Positions 25,267 through 35,460 of a DNA stretch of 48,692 nucleotides are shown piece by piece. Position numbers and translations under genes: made by a program. Below the pieces are notes generated by a model that was not told the DNA's origin, made no database searches, and saw only the letters and a program-made list of their open reading frames with translations. The DNA comes from an uncultured Phocaeicola sp. (GTDB lineage Bacteria; Bacteroidota; Bacteroidia; Bacteroidales; Bacteroidaceae), in the NCBI GenBank assembly GCA_944321335.1, contig CALUKX010000013.1, positions 1 to 48,692 on the forward strand, in the 5' to 3' direction. Numbering within the stretch: the first letter of the stretch is position 1; every line of letters begins with the position of its first letter.

Positions 25267-25893
25267 TCAGACTTCCTCCGCCACTTTGGTCACCTCGTAA
25301 TTACCGTGACAACGGAGATCCTCCAGATAAGTATAAATTTCCACACAAGCCCACGCGTCGGTGGCCGCATAAATCCGCTGTGCCTCGGAGAGCGTTTCGG
25401 CCTCCCAGTTCGACAGACGTTGGTTTTTCGAAATCTTTTTGCCGAACAGCAAGGCATAAATCTTCTGCAGACTCTTCTCCTCTATTCCGAAACGGGGCAC
25501 ATAATCCTGCAGTTCGATCCAGTTTCCCGTCCGTAGATCCTTTTGGTTACGTTTACGCAACATCGCGAAATCATCCTTCAGCGACAGCCCTACCTTCAGT
25601 ACATCATTCTGAAGAAACTCCTCCAGAAAATCGGGTAACCCCAAATGATTCAAACGGAAAAGGAAACACGTATCATGAGTGGACACCTGCAGAAGAGCCA
25701 CTTTATGCACCGTCCCCTTACGGAAGGACGGACGGGTTTCCGTATCCACCCCCACAATGGAATGAGTATTGAGATAAGCCACCGCCTTACGCGCTTCAGC
25801 CTCGTTATAAATCACGAAAATACGTCCTCCGAAGCTTTCCTTAGGCAAGCCTGCCACCTCCTGTTTCGATATTTTGTTTTGTATAAGAACCAT
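25267..25893 (-). CDS. 3'-5' exonuclease of the RNase D/DnaQ superfamily
   Basis: 208 aa, one DEDDy domain. Exo I is VGVDTETRP with Asp and Glu, exo II is VGLSLKDDFAML, and exo III is YAATDAWACVEIY (YxxxD). It resembles the isolated exonuclease domain of WRN and small bacterial RNase D-like proteins; the HRDC domains of RNase D are absent. Substrate (RNA or DNA) is not decidable here; the neighbouring rRNA methyltransferase favours RNA. DUF5063 lies 34 bp upstream. Confidence 0.87.
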   Translation of the reverse strand: MVLIQNKISKQEVAGLPKESFGGRIFVIYNEAEARKAVAYLNTHSIVGVDTETRPSFRKGTVHKVALLQVSTHDTCFLFRLNHLGLPDFLEEFLQNDVLKVGLSLKDDFAMLRKRNQKDLRTGNWIELQDYVPRFGIEEKSLQKIYALLFGKKISKNQRLSNWEAETLSEAQRIYAATDAWACVEIYTYLEDLRCHGNYEVTKVAEEV

Positions 25894-25927
25894 GTATATC
25901 TTGTTGCTTCTCTATCTTTTCAACCAA

Positions 25928-26590
25928 TTATTCCCAACGGTCGCCGTAACCGTCATCATCACCTGCATCCAAGCCTTCGTACAGATCTTCTTCCGTCACC
26001 CCGACATCGTTTCTGAGCGGGGAACTCGTATAGAGATCATCTTCACCCACTTCCTTATCGTCATCTTCCCTCCGGCTGTAACGTACATCGTGCAAAGCAC
26101 GCATCGCATTCACCAGACATTGCCCCCAATATTCGGCGAAGCGTTCCTCACAAATCACCAGAGCATCATTCATCGTTTTGTCGAGTCCGAGCTGATACAC
26201 GCAAATGAAATCCTTGAGGACCTGATAAATATCGGCCAGATTTTCCGAAATCGTCTGACGGATGGGTGTATCACTGAAAGCCATATCGTCGAGAAAGACG
26301 TCAAGATAATCGTCGAGTTCTCCCATGAGAGCGGCCACACTGCCACGTATACGCTCATAATCGCCTTCCGTAACAAAAGTTTCCGGTTCGTCGAATTCGT
26401 CGACCCTCCCTCCTTTCGGAAGCAGGGAAGCCTTCAGATAAAGCAACGGAAGAAGTTTCAAGGCCTTATCGATAAAATCAGAACGCTTCACTTCGGTAGT
26501 CCGTTCCAGAAAACCGCAGAACTCGGCAGCTACGGTAACAAACTCAACGGTATTTTTATCGAATATGATTGAAGTGCTCTTATTTTCCAT
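25928..26590 (-). CDS. DUF5063-family protein
   Basis: 220 aa, soluble. It is mostly helical through residue 165 and ends in a very acidic tail (EDDDKEVGEDD, GDDDGYGD). It matches my memory of DUF5063, a Bacteroidetes family with no assigned function. It is the first gene of an operon with the exonuclease and the RlmI-like methyltransferase. The acidic tail could bind a basic partner such as a ribosomal protein, but that is inference. Confidence 0.75.
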   Translation of the reverse strand: MENKSTSIIFDKNTVEFVTVAAEFCGFLERTTEVKRSDFIDKALKLLPLLYLKASLLPKGGRVDEFDEPETFVTEGDYERIRGSVAALMGELDDYLDVFLDDMAFSDTPIRQTISENLADIYQVLKDFICVYQLGLDKTMNDALVICEERFAEYWGQCLVNAMRALHDVRYSRREDDDKEVGEDDLYTSSPLRNDVGVTEEDLYEGLDAGDDDGYGDRWE

Positions 26591-26610
26591 AATCTATAAA
26601 TATTGACGTG

Positions 26611-26618
26611 CAAAGATA
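26611..26618 (-). promoter_or_regulatory. -7 promoter element of the DUF5063 operon
   Basis: TATCTTTG on the minus strand, 20 bp upstream of the start at 26590. Confidence 0.55.
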
Positions 26619-26650
26619 CGGAAAAAATTTTTCAGTTTTAGTTTTATTCG

Positions 26651-26658
26651 TACATTTG
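26651..26658 (+). promoter_or_regulatory. -7 promoter element of ftsK
   Basis: TACATTTG fits TAnnTTTG, 58 bp before the ATG at 26717; divergent from the DUF5063 promoter. Confidence 0.5.
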
Positions 26659-26716
26659 CGTTGTAAAACAGGTACGATTTTATCAAAAATCATATCTTTT
26701 AATAGTTAACCACGCC

Positions 26717-29332
26717 ATGATCAAGAAAAAAACAGATAAAGATAATAAGACTGATGAGGAAAAACTCATCACACCGAAGAAAGTTGTAACTGCCATAAAA
26801 GGCGAAACAATCCATTTCATCATCGGACTGCTATGCGTCATTTTCGGAGTTTATCTGATCCTCGCCTTCACTTCATTCTTCTTTACCGGCGGGAACGATC
26901 AGAGTATCCTGATGCACCCCGACCCGAATGAACTGATGAAAACAGGCAACCACATCCAGAACTATGCCGGAGCCCGTGGAGCGCAATTATCGCAATTCCT
27001 CATGAACGACTGTTTCGGTATATCGGCTTATCTGATCAGTCTGTTTCTCATCATCGCCGGAATGAAACTGATGAAAGCTTACCAGTTCAAGCTCTGGAAA
27101 TGGTTCATCGGTTGTTCCATTGTCATGATCTGGCTGTCCATCGCACTGGGATTTATCTTCGGAGGAACTTTCGCCGATTCATTCATTTATCCGGGCGGTC
27201 TTCACGGATACAATGTAGGATTGTGGATAAGCTCACAGATAGGGACATTCGGTCTGATTCTGTTTCTGTTTATTTCATTGGTCTTCATTTGCATATTCTT
27301 TACACGCGAAACGATACAGATTGTCCGTAAGGCCCTTCATCCATCCATTCCGAAATTCGGAAAAGGAAAGGCAGAAGATGGAGAGCAGGCGGAGGAAACT
27401 GAAGATACAACCGATGAAGCCGTAGCCGACACTCCGTCAGAAGAACCGGTTAAAGCTATGGAAGATGAGGATTCTGAAGAAGATAGCTCAGAGAAGGAGA
27501 AGGAAGAGGATTATGATTTTTCTTCGCTTCAGCCGAAAGAGACTCCAGCCACTGTATACAATGATCCGGCTCCGGTCGAACTTGAACTGGATACCAGACA
27601 GGAACAACAATATCCTATAAAGACCGACAAGCCACAGGATTACCGTGCTGAAAACGTATACAATCCTTCACCTATCCGGCAGCCTCTACAACAGAATGAG
27701 ATAGATGTATTGGAGCCGGAAGATGCAGACAACCAGAAAGATAACGAACCGGCTTTCGAGGTGACTGCCGAACATCACGAAGACGACGAAATGGTCAAAG
27801 GCGACCTGAGCCAACCTTATAATCCGCGTCTGGATCTGGAACATTACAGGTTCCCGACCATGGATCTGCTTAATTCATACGGCGACCATGAGCCGACCAT
27901 CGACATGGAGGAACAGAATGCCAACAAGGACCGTATCATTCAGGTATTACGTAGTTTCGGCATTGAAATCAGCTCAATCAAGGCAAGTGTAGGTCCTACC
28001 ATCACCCTATACGAGATAACTCCTGCCGAAGGTGTTCGTATCTCAAAGATCCGTAACCTCGAAGACGATATCGCCTTGAGCCTTTCGGCTTTGGGTATCC
28101 GTATCATTGCACCGATTCCGGGTAAGGGTACCATCGGTATCGAGGTACCGAATGCCAATCCACGTATCGTTCCGATGAGCTCGGTACTGGCAAGCAAGAA
28201 GTTCCAGGAAACCACATTCGACCTTCCTATCGCTTTGGGTAAGACCATCACCAACGAAGTGTTTATGGTCGATCTGGCAAAGGCTCCTCACATGTTGGTA
28301 GCCGGTGCGACCGGTCAAGGTAAGTCGGTCGGCTTGAACGCCATCGTCACTTCCCTTCTCTACAAGAAGCACCCGAGCGAACTGAAATTTGTCATCATCG
28401 ACCCGAAAAAGGTGGAATTCGCCATCTATGCACCTATAGAGAAACATTTCCTGGCCAAACTGCCGGGCGACGGCGATGCCATCATCACCGATGTAACCAA
28501 GGTAGTACAGACCTTGAATTCGCTCTGCGTGGAGATGGATACACGTTACGACCTGTTGCGTAAGGCCGGATGCCGAAACATCAAGGAATACAACGCTAAG
28601 TTCATCAACCGACAGCTGAACCCTAATAACGGACACCGCTATATGCCTTACATCGTCATCATTATCGATGAGTTCGGCGACCTGATCATGACTGCCGGCA
28701 AGGAAGTTGAACTGCCGATCTGCCGTATCGCACAGTTGGCCCGTGCCGTGGGTATCCATGCTATCATCGCAACCCAACGACCGACGACCAACATCATTAC
28801 CGGTACCATCAAGGCCAACTTCCCGGCACGTGTGGCATTCCGCGTAGCATCCATGATGGACTCACGTACCATTCTCGACCGTCCCGGAGCCCAGCAGCTT
28901 ATCGGTAAAGGTGATTTGCTTTACCTGCAAGGCAATGATCCGGTACGTGTCCAGTGTGCATTCGTCGATACTCCGGAAGTGGAACGTATCGCCAACTATA
29001 TCAGCAAACAGCAAGGTTATCCTTCTGCATTCGAATTGCCTGAATATGTGGATGAAAATGCCGACAGTGGCAGCGCTTCGGGCGATGTAGACATGAACAA
29101 GCTCGATCCGCTCTTCGAAGAAGCCGCACAGCTACTGATATACCATCAGCAAGGATCGACCTCACTTATCCAGCGTAAGTTCTCCATCGGCTACAACCGA
29201 GCAGGCCGAATCATGGACCAGTTGGAACGTGCAGGAATCGTCGGTCCGGCCAACGGAAGCAAGGCACGTGAAGTGCTCTGCATGGACCAGAACGATCTGG
29301 CTATGCGCATGAGTGCCTTGAAGGACAACTGA
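26717..29332 (+). CDS. ftsK: DNA translocase FtsK/SpoIIIE
   Basis: 871 aa. Four N-terminal transmembrane helices (about residues 35-200) anchor it at the septum. A Glu/Asp-rich linker follows (about 215-365), then the motor: Walker A AGATGQGKS (529-537), Walker B YIVIIIDEFGDL near 643, and a C-terminal gamma winged-helix domain (about 795-860, LLIYHQQGSTSLIQRKFSIGY) that reads KOPS-like DNA sequences. It pumps chromosome ends to dif and activates XerCD. lolA-like follows after 20 bp. Confidence 0.96.
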   Translation: MIKKKTDKDNKTDEEKLITPKKVVTAIKGETIHFIIGLLCVIFGVYLILAFTSFFFTGGNDQSILMHPDPNELMKTGNHIQNYAGARGAQLSQFLMNDCFGISAYLISLFLIIAGMKLMKAYQFKLWKWFIGCSIVMIWLSIALGFIFGGTFADSFIYPGGLHGYNVGLWISSQIGTFGLILFLFISLVFICIFFTRETIQIVRKALHPSIPKFGKGKAEDGEQAEETEDTTDEAVADTPSEEPVKAMEDEDSEEDSSEKEKEEDYDFSSLQPKETPATVYNDPAPVELELDTRQEQQYPIKTDKPQDYRAENVYNPSPIRQPLQQNEIDVLEPEDADNQKDNEPAFEVTAEHHEDDEMVKGDLSQPYNPRLDLEHYRFPTMDLLNSYGDHEPTIDMEEQNANKDRIIQVLRSFGIEISSIKASVGPTITLYEITPAEGVRISKIRNLEDDIALSLSALGIRIIAPIPGKGTIGIEVPNANPRIVPMSSVLASKKFQETTFDLPIALGKTITNEVFMVDLAKAPHMLVAGATGQGKSVGLNAIVTSLLYKKHPSELKFVIIDPKKVEFAIYAPIEKHFLAKLPGDGDAIITDVTKVVQTLNSLCVEMDTRYDLLRKAGCRNIKEYNAKFINRQLNPNNGHRYMPYIVIIIDEFGDLIMTAGKEVELPICRIAQLARAVGIHAIIATQRPTTNIITGTIKANFPARVAFRVASMMDSRTILDRPGAQQLIGKGDLLYLQGNDPVRVQCAFVDTPEVERIANYISKQQGYPSAFELPEYVDENADSGSASGDVDMNKLDPLFEEAAQLLIYHQQGSTSLIQRKFSIGYNRAGRIMDQLERAGIVGPANGSKAREVLCMDQNDLAMRMSALKDN

Positions 29333-29352
29333 CACCTAAAAATCGGAAAAAA

Positions 29353-29955
29353 ATGAAAAGACTCTATACAACCCTTACCATGCTGATGCTTGTGCTAGTC
29401 ACAGCATTTGCTCAGAAAGATGCTAAAAGCATCCTCAACCGTACAGCCGAGGCATATAAAAAGACCGGTGGTGTATGCATCACCTTCACCGGAAGCCAGG
29501 ACGGAACCTTGTGGTTGCGCAATAACTGTTTCTATCTGAAATGCATCGGTGTGAAAAGTTGGTTCGACGGAAAAACGCAATGGAGCTATGTGGAAGAGAA
29601 CGACGAAGTGACCATCTCCAATCCGACCGATGAAGAGCTTCAGAGCATCAACCCGTATGCATGGATATCCTCATACAAGCAGAACTTCAACTGCAAGCTG
29701 ATGGGAACAAAAACCGTCAACGGAAAGAAAGGATACGAAATCAAGCTAACCCCACGCAAGAAAGGCGAAGTAGCTTCCATCATACTGATGGTATCGGAAC
29801 AATACGAGCCTATGCAGATAACCATCGTGCTGAGCAACGGAGAAAAACAGTTCTTCGACGTAACCGAATACAAGGTATTCAAGAATGTAAGCTTCGAATC
29901 GTTCCGTTTCAACCCGAAGAAATATCCTACGGCAGAAATCATCGACATGAGATAA
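29353..29955 (+). CDS. LolA-like outer-membrane lipoprotein carrier
   Basis: 200 aa. Signal peptide MKRLYTTLTMLMLVLVTAFA before Gln21. The mature protein has the LolA-type pattern: DAKSILNRTAEAYKKTGGVCITF, then DGKTQWSY and a string of beta strands ending FRFNPKKYPTAEIIDMR. LolA carries lipoproteins through the periplasm; Bacteroidetes members are divergent, so the role rests on fold. Probably cotranscribed with ftsK, and closed by the terminator at 29986. Confidence 0.8.
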   Translation: MKRLYTTLTMLMLVLVTAFAQKDAKSILNRTAEAYKKTGGVCITFTGSQDGTLWLRNNCFYLKCIGVKSWFDGKTQWSYVEENDEVTISNPTDEELQSINPYAWISSYKQNFNCKLMGTKTVNGKKGYEIKLTPRKKGEVASIILMVSEQYEPMQITIVLSNGEKQFFDVTEYKVFKNVSFESFRFNPKKYPTAEIIDMR

Positions 29956-29985
29956 ATACAAGACAATTGAAATACAAGCAATAAC

Positions 29986-30057
29986 AAGGTGGACGACCCT
30001 ACTCCTGAGTGTATCGGGAATAAGGTCGTCCACCTTTTCTATAAATAAACCTTAAAT
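29986..30057 (+). terminator. ftsK-lolA terminator plus AT-rich 17-mer
   Basis: AAGGTGGACGACC (29986-29998) and complement (30024-30036) with a 25-nt loop and TTTT. Directly after is TATAAATAAACCTTAAA (30040-30056), which recurs after the hairpin at 36256-36268. Confidence 0.8.
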
Positions 30058-30092
30058 AGAGACTGAATCTGCCTGCTATAGAAAAAAAATCG

Positions 30093-30100
30093 TATCTTTG
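30093..30100 (+). promoter_or_regulatory. -7 promoter element of trxB
   Basis: TATCTTTG, 40 bp before the ATG at 30141. Confidence 0.55.
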
Positions 30101-30140
30101 TTAAATTATTAGACTTAAAAAAATCAATTATTTAAATAAT

Positions 30141-31088
30141 ATGGCAATAGAACATGTAAAATGCCTGATCATCGGATCAGGTCCTGCTGGTTATACAGCA
30201 GCTATCTATACAAGTCGAGCAAATCTTTCACCGGTATTGTATGAGGGCATACAACCGGGTGGCCAGCTGACAATCACCACAGAAGTTGAGAATTTCCCCG
30301 GTTATCCTGAAGGAGTAACCGGTCCCGTATTGATGGACGACCTCCGCAAACAGGCAATACGATTCGGAGCAGACATCCGTAACGGAATCGTAACCAAAGC
30401 AGATTTGAGCCAGGCGCCTTATAAATTTGTTGTAGACGATGAAAAAGAGATTACAGCCGATACTGTAATCATTTCGACAGGAGCGACAGCCAAATATCTG
30501 GGTCTGGAAGACGAAAAGAAATATGCCGGAATGGGTGTAAGTGCCTGTGCTACTTGCGACGGTTTCTTCTACCGCAAGAAAGTGGTGGCAGTAGTAGGTG
30601 GCGGTGATACAGCCTGTGAGGAAGCCATTTATCTGGCAGGATTGGCCCGTCAGGTCTATTTGGTAGTACGCAAGCCTTATCTGCGTGCATCGAAGATCAT
30701 GCAGGAGCGTGTTCTTAACCATCCGAACATTACTGTGCTGTTCGAACATAATGCAGTAGGTCTTTACGGTGAAGACGGTGTAGAAGGTATGCACGTGGTA
30801 AAACGCATGGGCGAATCCGATGAAGAGCGTTACGATGTAGCTATCGACGGATTCTTCCTGGCTATCGGGCATCAGCCTAATTCTGATATATTCAAGCCAT
30901 GGGTAAAGACAGACGAAGTGGGTTATATCATCACCGAAGACGGTACGCCACGTACCGGTGTTCCGGGTGTATTTGCGGCAGGCGATGTAGCCGACCCGCA
31001 TTACCGACAGGCTATCACTGCAGCCGGAAGCGGTTGTAAGGCTGCTATCGAAGCGGAACGCTACCTCTCGGCCAACGGACTTTTGTAA
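30141..31088 (+). CDS. trxB: thioredoxin-disulfide reductase
   Basis: 315 aa, FAD/NADPH flavoenzyme that reduces thioredoxin. FAD motif IGSGPAG (11-17), redox-active Cys136-Ala-Thr-Cys139, NADPH motif GGGDTA (153-158) and the C-terminal GVFAAGDVAD FAD site. Length is normal. It starts a possible transcript with the M16 peptidase 31 bp downstream. Confidence 0.96.
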   Translation: MAIEHVKCLIIGSGPAGYTAAIYTSRANLSPVLYEGIQPGGQLTITTEVENFPGYPEGVTGPVLMDDLRKQAIRFGADIRNGIVTKADLSQAPYKFVVDDEKEITADTVIISTGATAKYLGLEDEKKYAGMGVSACATCDGFFYRKKVVAVVGGGDTACEEAIYLAGLARQVYLVVRKPYLRASKIMQERVLNHPNITVLFEHNAVGLYGEDGVEGMHVVKRMGESDEERYDVAIDGFFLAIGHQPNSDIFKPWVKTDEVGYIITEDGTPRTGVPGVFAAGDVADPHYRQAITAAGSGCKAAIEAERYLSANGLL

Positions 31089-31119
31089 ATCATTCAAACT
31101 AAACTAAAATAAAGCACCT

Positions 31120-33936
31120 ATGATGGACTTAATCAAAAAAGCGTTTGCCGCCATTGTACTGGTGGGAGGCTTCTCTGCAGTCTATGCACAGCAGATGCCG
31201 CCAATTCCGACCGACCCCGATGTACGTATCGGCAAACTGGAAAACGGATTGACCTATTACATCCGTCACAATGCATTGCCTGAAAAGCAGGCCGACTTCT
31301 ACATTGCGCAGAAGGTTGGTTCAATTCTGGAAGAAGACAACCAGCGTGGTCTGGCACACTTCCTCGAACACATGTGTTTCAACGGAACTACCAATTTTCC
31401 GGGCAACTCGTTGAGAGAATATCTGGAATCGATCGGTGTAAAATTCGGAACCAATCTGAATGCCTATACATCAGTCGATGAAACAGTCTACAATATCTCA
31501 AACGTGCCCGTCATCCGTGACGGAATCATCGACTCGTGTCTGTTGATTCTGCATGATTGGGCCAACGACCTGTCCCTCGAACCGGAAGAAATCGATAAGG
31601 AACGTGGTGTTATCCACGAAGAATGGCGTACACGCACAGGCGCTATGATGCGAATGTACGAAACAACCTTCCCTATCATCTTCGCGGGCAGCAAATATGC
31701 CTATCGTCTGCCTATCGGTACGATGGAGGTTATCGACAATTTCCCTTATCAGGACCTCCGCGACTATTATGAAAAATGGTATCGTCCGGACCAACAGGGT
31801 ATCATTGTCGTAGGTGATGTTGATATAGATTCGATTGAAGCGAAAATCAAGAAGATGTTCGGTCCGATCGAAATGCCGGCCAATGCGGCAAAACGTGAGT
31901 ATTTCCCCGTACCCGACAATAAAGAACCGATCATCACGATTGCAAAAGACAAGGAACAGCAAGTTCCACAAGTCTATGTTTACCACAAGTTCGATGCTTT
32001 CCCGAAGGAAATGAAGGATAACATCGGCTACATGGTTTACAACTTCATGATCCAGATGACAGAAAATATGCTGAACGCACGTCTGGATGAACTGACACAG
32101 AAAGCCAATCCACCGTTTATCGGTGCCGGTGCAGGTTGCGGTGATTTTATCCTATCAAAGACCAAACAGTCGTATATCGGTGTGGCTATCTGCAAGGAAG
32201 ACGGTATCGAAAGCGGTCTGGCAGCTTTGATGCGTGAATTCGAACGTGCTTCCCAGTATGGATTTACAGCAGGCGAATACCAACGTGCGAAAGCCGATTA
32301 CCTGAGTATGTTGGAAAAAGCGTACAACGAACGTAACAAGATGAAGAACAATCAGTTTGTAAGTCAATACGTACGCCACTTTATCGACAATGAACCGATT
32401 CCTAGTCTGGAAACGGAATATGCAATGATGAACCAGATCGTTCCGAACATCCCGTTGGAACAGATCAACCAGCTTTTCCAAGGTCTGGTTACAGATTCGA
32501 ACATGGTAGTAAGCTTGTTCCTTCCTGACAAGGCAGATATGAAATACCCTACAGAAGATGGAATCAAAAAGGTTCTGTCCGATGTAAGAAGTGAAAAACT
32601 GGAACCGTATGTCGATAAGGTTTCCGATGAACCTCTGATCAAGGAACTTCCTAAAGCAGGTAAGGTAGTGAAGAAAGAGAAAGGTAAATTCGGTGCAACC
32701 GAACTTACCCTAAGCAACGGTGTACGTGTCATTCTCAAGCCGACCGATTACAAGGCAGACGAAATCCAAATGCGTTCATTCAGCAACGGTGGAAACTCTG
32801 TATTCGACAACAAGGATGCACTTCAATTCAATGTTTTGAATGAAGTCATGTCACTAGGAGGTTTAGGTAACTTCAGCGCAGTCGACCTGCAGAAAGTGAC
32901 AGCAGGGAAAGTAGCTTCAGCTTCCGCTTCTGTAAACGGACTGACCGAATCTATAAACGGTTCATGCGCACCGAAAGATATGGAAACCATGCTTCAGCTG
33001 ACCTACCTCTGGTTCACAGCTCCTCGCATGGATCAGGAGGCTTTCGAATCGTATAAACAACGTACCAAGGCACAATTGGCCAACCTGGAAGCCAATCCGC
33101 AAGTAGCATTGGGCGACACCATAACCAAAGCCCTTTACGGTGACAATCCTCGTGCAATCCGCATCAAGGCTGATATGGTGGACAAGATCGACTATCAGAA
33201 GGTTATGGATCTGTACAAAGACCGTTTCAAGGATGCTAGCGACTTCACTTTCTTCTTCGTAGGAAACATCGATGAAGCCACAGCCATCCCGTTGATCGAA
33301 CAATATATCGGTTCACTTCCGTCAATCAACCGTCAGGAAACTTTCGAAGAAAAGATTCCGATCCGTAAGGGTGAATATAAGAACATATTCCATAAAGACC
33401 TCCAGACAGCAAAAGCGACTGTACTGATGGTCCGTTCTGCCGACATGGAATGTAACCTGAAGAACGAGTTGCTGATGAGCATGCTTTCACAACTGCTGAC
33501 CATGACATATACAGAAACCGTTCGAGAAGATGAAGGAGCTTCGTATGGTGTACAGGTGTTCGGCCAGATGAGCCGCTTTCCCCAGCCCCAAGCTTTGCTA
33601 CAAATCTATTTCGATACAGACCCGGCTAAACGTGCCAAGATGGTGGAACTGATTGAAAAAGGTATTAGCGACTTCATCGCCAACGGTCCTGAAGCTGACA
33701 AGCTGCAGAAGGTAAAGGAATATATGTTGAAGCAACACGAACAGAATCTAAAAGAAAACGGATACTGGATGAACGCCTTGTACGATTACTACTGGGAAGA
33801 TGCCGACAAAGTTACAGGCTACGCCAACTTTGTAAATACCATCAACGGAAAAGATCTGCAGAAGTTTGCCCAAGACCTTTTCTCACAGAACAACAAGATT
33901 GAAGTCGGCATGACTTCAGGTGATGTCAATGAATAA
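31120..33936 (+). CDS. secreted M16 (pitrilysin/insulinase) zinc peptidase
   Basis: 938 aa with a signal peptide ending near VYA-Gln24, so periplasmic. The zinc motif HFLEH is His80-Glu83-His84, in the usual inverted HxxEH form; the downstream Glu is expected near residue 160 (EPEEIDKERGVIHEEW). The second half (from about residue 525) is a second M16 repeat without the motif, as in full-length clamshell enzymes. It probably degrades peptides in the periplasm. Neighbours: trxB upstream; DUF5687 permease 19 bp downstream. Confidence 0.92.
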   Translation: MMDLIKKAFAAIVLVGGFSAVYAQQMPPIPTDPDVRIGKLENGLTYYIRHNALPEKQADFYIAQKVGSILEEDNQRGLAHFLEHMCFNGTTNFPGNSLREYLESIGVKFGTNLNAYTSVDETVYNISNVPVIRDGIIDSCLLILHDWANDLSLEPEEIDKERGVIHEEWRTRTGAMMRMYETTFPIIFAGSKYAYRLPIGTMEVIDNFPYQDLRDYYEKWYRPDQQGIIVVGDVDIDSIEAKIKKMFGPIEMPANAAKREYFPVPDNKEPIITIAKDKEQQVPQVYVYHKFDAFPKEMKDNIGYMVYNFMIQMTENMLNARLDELTQKANPPFIGAGAGCGDFILSKTKQSYIGVAICKEDGIESGLAALMREFERASQYGFTAGEYQRAKADYLSMLEKAYNERNKMKNNQFVSQYVRHFIDNEPIPSLETEYAMMNQIVPNIPLEQINQLFQGLVTDSNMVVSLFLPDKADMKYPTEDGIKKVLSDVRSEKLEPYVDKVSDEPLIKELPKAGKVVKKEKGKFGATELTLSNGVRVILKPTDYKADEIQMRSFSNGGNSVFDNKDALQFNVLNEVMSLGGLGNFSAVDLQKVTAGKVASASASVNGLTESINGSCAPKDMETMLQLTYLWFTAPRMDQEAFESYKQRTKAQLANLEANPQVALGDTITKALYGDNPRAIRIKADMVDKIDYQKVMDLYKDRFKDASDFTFFFVGNIDEATAIPLIEQYIGSLPSINRQETFEEKIPIRKGEYKNIFHKDLQTAKATVLMVRSADMECNLKNELLMSMLSQLLTMTYTETVREDEGASYGVQVFGQMSRFPQPQALLQIYFDTDPAKRAKMVELIEKGISDFIANGPEADKLQKVKEYMLKQHEQNLKENGYWMNALYDYYWEDADKVTGYANFVNTINGKDLQKFAQDLFSQNNKIEVGMTSGDVNE

Positions 33937-33955
33937 CATCACCCTGCAACCTTAA

Positions 33956-35449
33956 ATGATACATATGTTATTTTTTGACATACGAAAACTTCAGAAACTT
34001 GACGCAAAGCGAAGCCCGATGTTCGAGAAGAACCGCTTTGCCAAGTTACTGACGTATTTTATGGTCGCATTCTGGGCAGCCTACCTCATTTTTTTCGGGG
34101 TAGTGCTGTCCTTTGCGTTTATGGAGGGCTGCCCCAATATGGAGCCTTACCACGTATTGAACCAAGGTCTTATCATCTTCCTGATACTGGACTTTCTCAT
34201 ACGCTTTCTCTTCCCTACTCCCATACAGGCCATCAAACCATTCATGTTACTGCCTGTACCGAAACGGAAAGTAATGAGCGTCTTCCTCATCCAATCCGGT
34301 CTGAGCGGATTTAATTTCTTCTGGCTTTTCTTTTTCGTACCCTTCGGGCTGATTACCATCACCCGATTTTATGGACTGACCGGTGTATTGGGTTATTCCA
34401 TCGGAATCTGGCTGCTCATGGTATTCAACAGCTACTGGAGCATGCTCATCAAGGTGTTGGTACGCCAGAAGTTTCTCTATATCCTGCTGATCATTCCCGT
34501 ATACGGTGCATTGACCCTCATCGAGTTCCTTCCCGAAACAGGATGGCTCAGCACCTTTACCATGAATTTGGGTGAAGGATTCATCCTTTGGAATCCGGCA
34601 GCTTTTATCGGGATATTGATAGCTATCCTTATCATGGGGTATATCAATTATCAAATTCAGCTACGGCTTATCTATAACGAACTTTCACGAAAAGACGACC
34701 TCAACATCAGTCACATCAGCAGTTACAGCTTTTTCGACCGTTACGGAAACGTGGGCGAATACATGCGCCTAGAACTGAAAATGATGTTCCGAAACAAAAC
34801 GCCCAAAAGCCAGTTCTGGATGCTGCTTGTCTGTGTCTGCATGTTCGTAGCCTTCCTGTCCTTCGATATATACGGAGAAGGAAGTTTCATGAACGATTTC
34901 ATGTGTCTTTATTGCTACATTGTATTCGGTATCATGACACTCTCGCAGGTGATGGCAATCGAAGGGAACTACATCAACGGACTGATGGTACGCAGGGAAA
35001 CCATCTTCAACATGCTCCGTGCAAAGTATTACCTGCAATGTATCTTCCTTGTACTCCCGTTCGTGCTCTGCCTCATTCCGGTATTCCTCGGCAAGTTGCC
35101 TCTGCTCATGTCGCTGGGATATCTCTTTTTTGCTATGGGACCGGTATTCGCCTGCATGTTGCAGCTGGCCGTGTACAACGACAAGACCATGCCGCTCAAC
35201 GTAGGTCTGATGGGCAAACGGCAGAACAACAACAAGTACCAATCGATGATCACCATCGCCGCCATGTTCATACCTCTAGTCATCAACCGGATACTGACCG
35301 GTATTTTCGACCAGGAAACAGCAAGTATCGTGATGATTGTCATGGGACTCGCCGTATTCTTCACCCACCGCTTCTGGATCTACAACATCTACCAGCGGTT
35401 CATGAAACGCCGTTATCAGAATATGGAGAACTTCAGAAACACACGCTAA
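33956..35449 (+). CDS. DUF5687 membrane protein, likely ABC permease
   Basis: 497 aa, about 12 predicted transmembrane helices with no signal peptide; begins RKLQKLDAKRSPMFEKNRFAK after the first Met residues (starts at 33956 or 33965). I take it to be DUF5687, a family that pairs with ABC ATPases in Bacteroidetes. The ATPase follows after 11 bp, so the two should form an exporter or membrane-protein release pump. Substrate unknown. Confidence 0.8.
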   Translation: MIHMLFFDIRKLQKLDAKRSPMFEKNRFAKLLTYFMVAFWAAYLIFFGVVLSFAFMEGCPNMEPYHVLNQGLIIFLILDFLIRFLFPTPIQAIKPFMLLPVPKRKVMSVFLIQSGLSGFNFFWLFFFVPFGLITITRFYGLTGVLGYSIGIWLLMVFNSYWSMLIKVLVRQKFLYILLIIPVYGALTLIEFLPETGWLSTFTMNLGEGFILWNPAAFIGILIAILIMGYINYQIQLRLIYNELSRKDDLNISHISSYSFFDRYGNVGEYMRLELKMMFRNKTPKSQFWMLLVCVCMFVAFLSFDIYGEGSFMNDFMCLYCYIVFGIMTLSQVMAIEGNYINGLMVRRETIFNMLRAKYYLQCIFLVLPFVLCLIPVFLGKLPLLMSLGYLFFAMGPVFACMLQLAVYNDKTMPLNVGLMGKRQNNNKYQSMITIAAMFIPLVINRILTGIFDQETASIVMIVMGLAVFFTHRFWIYNIYQRFMKRRYQNMENFRNTR

Positions 35450-35460
35450 AGAATCGGAAT

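Noticed and set aside
25306-25772. Pro/Ser-rich ORFs antisense to the exonuclease
   Set aside because: Low-complexity shadows without a start context or family.
34903-35460. N-terminal extension of the ABC ATPase
   Set aside because: It is an out-of-frame reading of the DUF5687 gene; the ABC domain starts normally at 35461.
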